Shown here: positions 36,164 to 46,773 of the stretch, piece by piece
Numbering within the stretch: position 1 is the stretch's first letter
Layout of the letters: every line of letters starts with the position of its first letter
Source: Syncephalis fuscata
Lineage: Eukaryota; Zoopagomycota; Zoopagomycetes; Zoopagales; Piptocephalidaceae
Assembly: GCA_025786725.1 (NCBI GenBank)
Contig: JAHLTZ010000050.1
Location: 1-64,000, forward strand
Direction: 5' to 3'
Length of the DNA stretch: 64,000 nt
Translations under genes and position numbers: made by a program
Notes under the pieces: model-generated
Databases searched by the model: none
The model's input: only the letters and a program-made list of their open reading frames with translations
What the model was told of the DNA's origin: nothing

Positions 36164-36999
36164 CTCTTTATAGTTAAAGAATTACGGTTAATTTATATAT
36201 AGCAGTAAAAACCTGTATAAAAATATCAGTTTGATACATTAAGCTTGTTTTTGCATCAGTATTGTATGCTATTTTGTATGTAACAATATTGAGACTGAAT
36301 CGGTAGAAATGGCAGCAGACATCATTATCTTTTTACAAAACCAAACAATATACTTGCTTTTACCAAATAATTAACCGTGTAATAAAAAAACAGGTTAATG
36401 TGTCTATTTTTACCATATGTACTGGGTTATGAACACCGTTACAGTACTCGTGCAAATGACTAACAGATTGAAGTAAAGACCGGGCAGGTTGTGTGCTGTT
36501 TAGTATGCATGCAGATATTGAGGACTGAATCGGTAGAAATGGCGGCAAAAATATCACTATTGCTTTTACAAAGTTAAACAATACCTTGCTTTTACCAAAT
36601 AGTTAAACCGTATAATAAAAAAGCAAAGTGATGTACATGTCTCTATCGCACATGTAATGCTCATTGGAATTGCCGTGTCATTTGTGTAAATGCCGAGCAG
36701 GTTGAAATTAAGTTTGAAAGCATAATATCACGCCATGAATCTATTGGTGCATGTGCACCTCAAACCATTATTTGGATTGTTTATTGGTTCATATTACACA
36801 TCAATGGTATATCTCGTATACTACAGTATACTGGCATCTCAGCATGATTATAAGTATAAATAGCCCACAGAATATACACATCCAACTGCGGTATCCTCAT
36901 CACACTCTACTCTCTGCTAAACACACTCTACTCTCCACTTTATACCAACCACACTCTACTATCTCTTTTTTTTGTTTGTCTTAACAATTCAATATCACC
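36164..36999 (+). promoter_or_regulatory. upstream region of microexon gene 1 (cassette A2, right part)
   Basis: Shared with A1 and A3. A block of about 110 bp beginning with the GAATCGGTAGAAATGGC motif is duplicated roughly 230 bp apart (near 36298 and 36528). A TATAAATA box lies at 36855-36862, and the leader carries three CACACTCTACT repeats (36900-36965) before the ATG at 37000. Conservation across three copies suggests a working promoter; factors are unknown. Confidence 0.55.
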
Positions 37000-39626
37000 A
37001 TGAAGCTTTCCATTGCCGTCGTTTGCACCATTGTCGTGGCTCTTGTGGCCAGTACAGCCATCGTGGATGCTAAACCAGCCTTAGTTCGTCGTGGTATGTT
37101 GCAATAACAATAAATATGCCATAGTATCTGCTTATTAATAGTATTGCTAACTAATAATGCTATTAGATCGTAAGTTGTACTGTATATTAGCTAATGACTC
37201 ATTAATTATATTCATGCACTATGTGTATCAACAACTTAATACTAATAGTTAGTAAGTTCTATTATATACCAATAAATTATACACTAATTATACGTCATGT
37301 ACTGTATCAATTGACAACTTAATATTAGATAGCTGTAAGTTATATTGTATATTGGTTGATTGCTCACTAATTGCATGCTATGGACTATGTGTATCAACAA
37401 ATTAATACTAATAGGCAGTAAGTGATATTGTATATTGATGACTTATAAATTAAGTATATATCATGTATTGCGTACATCGATAACTTAATATAATAGATGG
37501 TAAGTTGTATTGTGTATTAAATGACTATAAACTAATTATATATTATGTGTTGCATGTATCAATGACTTAATATTAGACCAATGTAAATTATATTGTATAT
37601 TGATTGTACACTGGCTAATTATATATTATGCGTTGTATGTATCAATAACTTAATAATAATAGGCAGTAAGTAGCATTGTATATTAACTGACTATGTACTA
37701 ACCACGTGTTATGCATAATATATATCAACAACTTAATACTAATAGGTAGTAAGTGATATTGTATATTGCTGACTTATGAATTAATTGTATACCATGTATT
37801 GTGCGTATCAACAACTTGATATAATAGCTGGTAAGTTATATTGTATGAACCAATTGTTCGCTAATTATACCATATACCGTGTTTATCAAAAAATTAATTA
37901 TATAGAATGTAAGCTATATTATATATTAACTGACCATTCACTAATTACGTGTTATGTATTGTATACATTAACAATTTAATATTAATAGGTGGTAAGTTGT
38001 ATTGTATATTAACTGACTATACATTAATTATGCTATTTACTAATTGTACCAATTACCTAATATTAATAGGGGTAAGTTGTATTGTATATTAACTGACTAT
38101 ACATTAACTATGCTATTTACTAATTGTACCAATTACCTAATATTAATAGGTGGTAAGCTGTATTGTATATTAAATTACTATACATTAACTATGTTATTTA
38201 CTGATGGTACCAATTGTTTAATATTAATAGTCTGTAAGTTGTATTGTATATTAACTGACTATACATTGACTATGTTATTCACTAATTGTATCTATTGTTT
38301 AATATTAATAGTCCGTAAGTGTATCGTATATTAACTGACTATAAATTAACTATGCTATTTACTGATGGTACCAATTATTTAATATTAATAGTGTGTACGT
38401 GATATTGTATATTAACTGACTATACATTAACTATGCTATTTACTGATAATACCAATTGTTTAATACTAATAGACAGTAAGTTGTATTGTATATTAAATAA
38501 CTATATATTAGCTATGCTATTTACTAATTGTACATAATGTTTAATATTAATAGAAAGTAAGTTGTATTGTATATTAACTGGCTATACATTAATTATATAT
38601 TATGTACTGTATGCATCAACAACTTAATATAATAGGATGTAAGTTGTATTGTATATTAACTGACCATACATTAAATATGTTATTTACTGATTGTACTTAT
38701 TATTTAATATTAATAGGTCGTAAGTTGTATTGTATATTAACTGACTATGCATTAACTATGTTATTTACTAATTGTGCCAACTATTTAATATTAATAGTCT
38801 GTAAGTTGTATTGTATATTAACTGACTATACATTAACTATGCTATTTACTGATGGTACCAATTGTTTAATATTAATAGGGGGTAAGTGGTATTTTATATC
38901 AACTGACTATACACTAATTATATATTATACATAATATATATCAACAACTTAATATAATAGGTTGTAAGTAGTATTGTATATTAATTGACTATATATTAAT
39001 TACATTCCATTTACTAATGCATCAACAAATTAACATTAATAGGTCGTAAGTTGTGTTGCATACTAACTGAATATATATTAATTATATACCATGTATTTTA
39101 TTCATCAATAATTTAATATTAATAGACAGTAAGGTATATTGTATATTAACCAACCATTTACTAACCACATGCTATTTAATGTATCCATCAACAACTTAAT
39201 ATTAATAGACAGTAAGTTGAGTTGTATACCAATAGAACATGCGCTAATTATATACTGTGGACTGTATCCACCAACAACTTAATATTAATAGCATGTAAGT
39301 GGTATTGTATATTAATTGATTACTTACTAATTACATGTTATGCATCATGTGTATCAACAACCTAATACTAATAGGTCGTAAGTAGCATTTTATATTGGTT
39401 GATAACCCACTAATCACATGTTATGCATCATGTGTATCCATAACTTAATACTAATAGGCAGTAAGTAGCATTTTATATTGATTAATTACTCACTAATTAC
39501 ATGTTATGCACCATGTGTATCAATAACTTAATATCAATAGTCAGTAAGTAATATTGTATATTGATGGCTTATACACTAATTATATAACACGTACTATTTT
39601 TATTTATAAATGCAGATAATCCATAA
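37000..39626 (+). CDS. microexon gene 1: secreted Cys-rich peptide from ~30 codon-sized exons
   Basis: Exon 1 (37000-37093) encodes a 24-residue signal peptide ending V-D-A, then 'KPALVRR'. After intron 1 come units of about 81 bp, each with an AG acceptor, a tiny exon and a GTAAGT-type donor. Tiny exons start at 37167, 37249, 37329 (6 nt), 37415, 37497, 37577 (6 nt), 37663, 37746, 37828, 37906, 37989, 38070 (2 nt), 38150, 38231, 38312, 38392, 38473, 38554, 38636, 38717, 38798, 38879, 38961, 39043, 39126, 39209, 39292, 39375, 39458 and 39541; all others are 3 nt. The last exon begins at 39616, with TAA at 39624-39626. All introns are phase 1. If the 2-nt exon is really 3 nt, the product has 66 residues. 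The mature part has Cys spaced C-x3-C-x3-C, about 8 residues, C-x3-C-x3-C. Splicing is inferred; function unknown. Confidence 0.65.
37094..39615 (+). repeat. tandem ~81-bp intron/microexon repeat array, copy 1
   Basis: About 31 units, spaced 75-86 bp (most 80-83). Each contains a GTAAGT donor, 'TTGTATTGTATATTAACTGA', a 'TTTACTAAT'-like branch region and a TTAATATTAATAG acceptor. Neighbouring units around 37990-38240 are nearly identical, showing recent tandem duplication. The variable bases concentrate in the 3 nt between acceptor and donor. Confidence 0.85.
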
Positions 39627-41089
39627 GCATAAGGACATTAGCATTGGTAGTGCAATCGAACCACTATTCCAATACAATTTAGGTATATATTCGGTGAAAA
39701 GCAAGACCATTTGACAATTACGCCGTCCAGTCTATTTATATATCAAGTTTTGGCCAATGCTCCGGTTTATCCAGTCTTTAATCAATGGAATCATTATGTT
39801 ACCAACATGTTTGCATCTAGTTGCCTCTATTCAACTGTGCAAGCTTATAGTAATAAATCTATGGTTCCATCTTAGCTATATACAATCAAATTGCTATATC
39901 TATAACCATGTTCTATTTGCATTCAATAATGACAATTATCAATCAAATAGTTAAATTAATAACAAAATGTGTATAATTATATCGCCTAAGCTATAGGCAT
40001 AGATTGGTATGGATAGTAGTAAAGCTATCATTATCATATAGCCCAATAATAGTATGCTGAAATTAGAATAAATACGCTTTTTAATAAAACATGACAATAA
40101 AGCATACAATATTATAAAACAAAATAAATAGACAAAACGAATACGTGAATAGTAATACAAAACTATACTGTATGCAATTAGCCAATAGTAATGAACGAAA
40201 TGGATCAAAATCTGCTAAAAGAATACAGTTAGCAATAAACTTTTAGCTTTTATTAATATAATTTCTACAATTTACAATATTAATGATATAGACGGACATA
40301 TAGTATGTGTATACAAGACAGATATGTACAGTACAACAATAATGATAAATAAATAGCTTAATAACCAATGACACTCAACAGCCAGTTTCATCTTCAATAA
40401 AGCGGATATTTTGTTTAAATGTGTGGCTATTATAGCTATTTAACTGCCAAATCACACTAAACAACCAATAGCTGCTTAATATTGTGGAAAAAGTGATCTT
40501 TATTTAGTTAATAAAAATATCATAAGATTTGATACAAATCAAGTGGTTTAAATGATCCGTCACAGCACCCTTTAAGCTTCTTTCGCCATGTTCCACACTC
40601 TTTTAAATTAGAACATTGAAGCGACTACTGCGACATTTAAAATGAACGTTACGAGTAGATTGTTTAGTTTATCAATGACAAATGTCATGTTGACGGTTTT
40701 ATTTTGCACATCTTCACTCTTGCTTGATACACCAACTAATTAATTTAAGTTGATCAAAGCAATAACACTTTTATGTAATTCGAAATTATTTATTGCTATA
40801 TCTGATATTTAAAATACTCTAAACCAATCTAATCTTATTTGTTGGTTAGATTTAAATCTAAAATATTTATTAATTAAACATTTTTGTTTGCATTACATTT
40901 ATTTATTTTGATAGTTGCTTCATTAGTAGTTTGTATTTATTCAATAAAAACGTTTATTTCAACATTAAATACTGTTCCAACACAATTAGTGCTAATCTTT
41001 ACATAGCATGTTTTTGTATGTATTTTGAATTGCATTTGCCACAAATATATTGTTAAAGCTTTTAACAAATAAAACATGATTAGCTTTTC
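39627..41089. other. 3' flank and intergenic, no gene recognised
   Basis: Contains the 3' flank of microexon gene 1 and A+T-rich sequence. An alternative reading frame of its last exon stays open to TGA at 39712. A possible MITE trace ('ACACTCAACAGCCAGTTTCATCTTCAATA') lies near 40370. No other feature. Confidence 0.45.
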
Positions 41090-41099
41090 AAATTCCCCT

Positions 41100-41800
41100 A
41101 TTTTGCCTTGAATTTCATATTTGAGTCCTCAAAGCAAAATGGCTTAATTGAAAACATGCTGTTATGTACAAGAAACATAGTTACAATATTTTCATTTACT
41201 TTCTTTGAAACATTGAGGCCAATCGTTATTATTGTGACCATGTGTAGAAAGATTGATTGAATATTAATAGAATTCACATCGTTGCAATTCCACATTGTTC
41301 CGCAGTTATTGTTGTTATTACCACGTACAGTGTGGCTTATTGCGTCTGAATGGTCTCTTCTATTTTCCAATCTTCTACTGTTGCATTTGGGCATATTTGC
41401 AATGTAAGATACTCGTCTATGGTGACAAAAAGGTAGGACGACTAGCGTTTCTGATGTTCATCATTGTCTTAAGTATTCTTAGCATCAACTTGGTAGATGC
41501 AGACTCTTTGCCGCCATTGATAAGCAAATCCCTCCACCGTATGCAATAATGATATTTGAGTGTTTTCACCAGAAAGATCTTGTGGTGACAGTTGTAGCCA
41601 GAATATACGGCATGCCGTTGAGGTTGCTTGAACAGGTGTTGATGTAAATAAAAGAAATAAAGACTAAGGATTGAATAGTGTTTTTATTGATGTTCAAATA
41701 CACATGCTATTTATATTGCTATATTCAACATTATTGTATGATATATTACTGAATAAAACGATAAGATAACAATAAGAATAAGGAAGTAAAATAAGTAAAC
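41100..41800 (+). repeat. dispersed cassette repeat, truncated copy A4
   Basis: Matches the left part of A2/A3, including the signal-peptide ORF region (41457 onward), which is further decayed. It ends near 41800 without the microexon-gene promoter or array. A MITE-like terminus follows near 41935. Confidence 0.7.
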
Positions 41801-42332
41801 AAAAAATATTGAAGTCAAAGTAAAATAGCTTACTAATGTTAAATAATTTATCAGTAAACTTATATGATTCAGTGTCAAAAGATCAAAATCAACATCTTTT
41901 ACTTGATTGAACTACACGTTTGTTGTTCTACTAAACATGGAACTGGGTGGTGAGTAATATTAAATATTAAACTATAACGCTTTTGAATACTTTACAACAA
42001 TAATAATATGGATTATCATTTATTTATTACTATCATTTACCTATTCATTATATTTTATTGTAAGTAACATGAAATACTGTTTAACATTTATTAACACTAA
42101 TATCAAATATTAAAAATAGTGCTGATTAATTAAGACTGATTAATTCAATCAAAGTTGATATGGCACTGCTTCAATAAATAACGCTTTTAATATTAAAAAC
42201 TGATCGACGGTTTATTATTTGAGTTATAAATTTTTTGTCCCTAGTTTAACCTATAAGGCATAAAGTAGAATAGTTTCGTATTAATAATTCAAATTATATT
42301 AAGTATTTTACAGCTCCAATTGCGTAAAATAA

Positions 42333-42942
42333 TTAGGTGTTTTCCAATTTTTCAATACGTTGTAATAGCAAAGTACGCTCTTTTCGCCACTGCTGTTCAG
42401 CATCCAATTGCTGATTTCGCTGTTGTTTCAATTCTTGTTGCATTTCTTCTACTAATAGTTGTTGTGCACTAGTACTATATTTTTTTCTTCATGCTCTTTA
42501 CGAACCATATTCTCAAGCTCTTTAATACGTTGTTGTGCCCGATCTAAAGCTTTCGATGCCTCTTCTAACTCGCCTTCCTCGCACGTCATATCGACACGAT
42601 AGCGTTCAAGTAAATCATCAAGTTCTTTTTGCTTATCAAATTGCTGTTGACTTAGTTGATTCTCCAACTCTTTAATACGCTCTTGTAAGTAATCATTTGA
42701 CTGTACATTTTCAATACTGCTAGATAATGTCTCCAAAGGTAGCTCATCTATATTACTTAGCAAAGTATTAAGCAGCAATTGACATGAACGTAGTGTATTA
42801 ATGGATACTGTTCCACTACTGTTAACTATTTCGTCAATTTTCTCTTTTAATTCTATTACTCGCGCCTATGATCAAATTAAATAACTTTAGTTATCAAGTA
42901 TATTCAACCTACATCAGTAGCCGAAATGGATTGTAGCGCCAT
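42333..42942 (-). CDS. small coiled-coil protein
   Basis: Two exons can be read: 42913-42942 and 42333-42865, with a 47-nt intron. The product of about 187 residues starts 'MALQSISATDARVIELKEKIDEIV'. From about residue 60 it is almost continuous heptad-like, Glu/Gln/Lys/Leu-rich coiled coil, ending 'LLLQRIEKLENT'. An A7 run (42480-42486 on the plus strand) lacks one base; restoring it joins the two frames. No known family is recognised. It could be a structural or tethering subunit; function unknown. Confidence 0.6.
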
Positions 42943-44200
42943 TAGTACTATCCTAAAACCGATTGCTATATACCAATATCTGTATTTCTAATTCAATCGA
43001 GTCATAAAAGTACAATACAAGCTGCTGTGTGTTTAATTTACACTATATAATAATCGACCAACAAATGATACTAACAAATATAGTTATGCGAATAATTAAA
43101 AGATGTATTAGTAATACTGAAAGAATATTTATAAATTACAACTGTTTCCTTGGCAACAAACAATACATATATTGCTTATAATAAATATCGATTTAGATTC
43201 AATTTTACTTTAATCCAAAGCAAAATTCATTCCAATGGAAATTTGCGGCTATACACAGCACAATTATATTGCTTTCTATTAAAATGCTGTCAATAAATTA
43301 ATTTAAATAAAGAATGTAACGGGGCTATTGGACTTTGAGACCCATGGCTCCAAAATGGGGACAAAGGACAAAATATAATTAAATAAAATAAAGATCAAGA
43401 TTAATAAATGATTTAAAGTAATGAGCCATCGTGTACACATCAGCTACCCATAGAATGACATGTAATAAACCAATAGTAGTGCGTCATCATGGTTGATACC
43501 ATTGCCGTGCCTTCAACGTATCAGCATGTCTGATGAAACCAATGAAATAACCAACAGCAGGATTGATTGTATCCATTTTTAACTGCGTTGGGTAAGCTGC
43601 TTATACCCGTTATTTCATTGGTTAATCACTACATTGGATATATGTGCGCGTATGTGTTTGTGTACAGAACAGATCCATAGCCACGCAAAGTCTATCAATG
43701 TTTTACTGGTCTACGTGTCGCTCGCTCTTCCTTTCTTCCTTGTCTTTTTCCTTTATTCTCCAGTTTATAATCTTCGTGGTGATTGAAGTGGAATTGAATG
43801 TAAATAAACTGTAAATTGTTTTCGAAAAAAAATAACGTGTGCACACAATTATAATGATTCAGGCTTGTTAAAATGAATACATTTTATTTATTTATATAGC
43901 TAGTAATTCGTTGCTTTGCCTTTTAAAAATGTTACATAGCGGTAATTTTAAATAGTAGCCCATTTAAAATACTTTTTTGCCAATGCTGTCATTTATTGAT
44001 GGCATGTTTTATGAATATACTTAATTTTATGTAATTGATTTTATTCTTTGTTTTATTTTACCACTTCAACAATTCCCTCATCTGTACTTCAATTTGTTTA
44101 TAGTCTTTACATGTATAATGTCATTCGATCTATGACTTATATAATCATATCATATATATATAATCTCATTTATTAATTAAATAAAGATGATATTTAATAA
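42943..44200. other. A+T-rich intergenic, no feature recognised
   Basis: No supported coding region. 43320-43760 is slightly less A+T-rich, with no domain-like ORF on either strand. Confidence 0.4.
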
Positions 44201-44214
44201 CATTCAAATCTATT

Positions 44215-44860
44215 AAACATGATGATGGGTGGTGGGTGGCATCACTCATCAAATACTCATTATTGTAGATTTATTATCCAATATGCATATATTCAGTACA
44301 CATGTATACTCTATTCATCTATATCATTCTCATTCTATATTCACTCAGCCTTCCTCTATCCAAAACTGTTTTTATTTTTGTTGTAGCTTTTTATTCATAA
44401 ATTCACTAATATCATTTATTGATTATTCATATAGATTTAATAACTTTAACATAGCTAATCGCCATTTCACAATGTATATTCATTATATTGCACATCATTT
44501 TATTGTCTAGTAAATACGCACCAGCTATTTCGGTTGTTCTTTTAGCTTTAGAGCTATTATTATAAATATCGACTTATTCACCTCATTCATTTAGTAAGCT
44601 ATATGTAATTGCAACCTATAACAATATGATGTATTCAGCATAGCATAGAATTATATATATATATATTAGTATAGGCGTGCATTGTTAATGATATAGGTAT
44701 ATAGAGGATACATGCATACTGGATAATAATCTACAATAATGAGTAGTTTGATCACTAATGTCATTTATCATCCATCATCATGTTTAATAGAACGAATGTA
44801 TAGTTCAACTGCATAAAAGTTATCAAGTTTAGTTATTTAACACCAAACTACATTTAAATA
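44215..44860. mobile_element. MITE-like element with ~100-bp terminal inverted repeats
   Basis: The left end (44218-44330: 'GATGATGGGTGGTG...TCATTATTGTAGATTTATTATCCA...ATGCATATATTCAGTACACATGTAT') is the inverted complement of the right end (about 44690-44795). The ends enclose about 360 bp of A+T-rich, non-coding sequence. Single ends or degenerate copies occur near 6480-6790, 20455-20960, 27880-28045, 41935, 52712-53230 and 56060-56150. No transposase was found, so it is non-autonomous if mobile. Confidence 0.6.
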
Positions 44861-45041
44861 TTAATGCACAATAAAATATTTTAAGAAATAAATAGCCATA
44901 AGACATTTATTAAATAGCAATGTGGTCATCCACAGCGGTATATAAACACAAGGTTACAATGAAAAGACGGAAAGCGAAGGAAGTGTAGAGAAAGGCTAGA
45001 CAAACGATACAACAACAAAATCTATCTTATAACATGTATAA

Positions 45042-46773
45042 CTACAGTGTAATGGTAGTTGACAATTGAGAGCTATTGGTCTTGTTGTGATCGTTATTGG
45101 CAATGGTAATTAGAATTTGAGCGGCTTCCATTAACTGAACCTGTTGATGCTTTGTCAATAGTAAGCGGCTAACTGACGACCAGTGCTCATGATGTTCCCA
45201 ACGGTGTTTGCCTAGACAGCCAGGGTGCTTGTATAGCTTACCACAGTCTGGACAGGCAAACCGACCCATCATACTATGTGCTGTCATGGTAGATAATGTA
45301 TTTGTTGTTGTTGTAGCAGTACTACTACTACTAGTAGTAGTTAATCCGGTCTTTGTGGTAGCTATAGTAGTAGCACTGGTATTGTTTGCATCGACTGAAC
45401 GTGCAACACGGTCATTTGAAATAGATGAGGCCGATGACTGGGCCTAGAAAATGAAGCATGGGCACGAGTCGATGCAGATAGTGGCAAATCATCGTCGAGT
45501 GTAAGTGTCGACATAAATGTGCTGGCTGACAAATCTCGTCGATGTTGTGGTCGATGCTGAGTTGATACGGCGGAAGACGACGAAACATGACGACGATGCG
45601 TCCATTTCTCACCTTCTATCACTGGTGATGATACAGCTGATGCAGCATCCATTGCTGTACAAGGACCAGGTGTAGTTATCAGAGGACTGGTGGTCGCCGA
45701 TGATACTACGGAAGGCGATGAAAGATCATAGGACGGTGCCGATCGATAATTCACACTGAACGTATGCTGGTCATTGGAAGTCGGTGGCGGTGAAGGCGGT
45801 GTGACTGGATGCTGCGACTGATTCATCGACAAAGCAGACACATGACTTGCTTTCTTCGTCTCTTCCAATATACTGTCTACTTCATAGTGACGCGTCTTCT
45901 TAATCTGATGGTCCTCTGGCAACGATGAAGAAGATGGCAAGAACGACGACGATGAAGACAGGGGATTGGGCGATTTAGGCTGAGCTGATACTGGACTGGC
46001 CAATCCACCATTGGACACAGATAGGCCAGATCCATAGGCGGAAGCACGTTGGTGCAGTGGCAGATCCGATCCGGATGTATGCACAGCCGTGTTGGTGTTG
46101 GTGGTCACTGTGGGTCGTTTCCGCTTTGACTGTGAGTTAGGCGGTGTAAATAGCGGTGACTGTTGAACCGATGGTGTATACTGGCTACTGGTATTCGGTC
46201 CTAGCATAATACCTAGACCGGCAGCCATAACAGCCAAACTTACGTCACCATCGTCATCTTCATCGTTATCATTGTCGTGTGCGTTACAATGACCATTGAT
46301 ATAGCTATCGCCTAATCTATCACTGCTGGCCAGTGAAGTGGCACGGGTTGGTAGCATGGGTGGATAATAGGCAGCCGTTGACGCAGAGGCCATCGTCGGA
46401 GTAACACGTGACTGGGCCCAAGCGGCTAATGGCATCGAACTAAAGTCGGGAGAAGCTTCGCGTGGATTATTTAACAATGGTGCTTCTGGCTCTAGCGATG
46501 CTGTATCCATAGACCATGCTACTGACGTGGACCGTCGCCCATGTCCATCGATGGGGGCGAGTGTTGATGACCAGGTGTCCGTCTTGACGCCATTCGTTCA
46601 CTCGATAGCACCGATGCCGGCGATGGAGGTGGTGCACCCGCAAGCAACTCGTTGAGTGATGGCAATCGAGTACTTAAAAAGCCATGCTCATTGGCCATAG
46701 AGGGTGCACCAACATACTCGGAAGGATAGGAACGACTTGAAGAAACAATATCAGAGGAAAAGGTCGTCATCAT
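45042..46773 (-). CDS. C2H2 zinc-finger protein with long disordered N-terminus
   Basis: Probable transcription factor. About 490 N-terminal residues are Ser/Thr/Pro-rich with an acidic patch. The C-terminus has one C2H2 finger ('CPDCGKLYKHPGCLGKHRWEHHEHW') followed by the 'LLLTKHQQVQLMEAAQIL' helix that accompanies this finger type in fungal proteins. Two single-base breaks (near 46521-46531 and 45441-45447) split it into three ORFs; one restored base at each makes a continuous product. The start at 46773 is the first of two Mets. A microsatellite-rich 5' region lies upstream. DNA targets unknown. Confidence 0.7.

Noticed and set aside
37785-38934. Stacked ORFs of 64-110 codons inside the microexon array
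   Set aside because: They are products of the tandem repeat read through introns; their repeated translated motif follows the 81-bp period and contains splice signals rather than a selected protein.
37094-39615. CRISPR-like array
   Set aside because: The regular ~81-bp period and short variable part superficially resemble one, but the variable part is only 3 nt, repeats are imperfect and carry splice signals, and the genome is eukaryotic.
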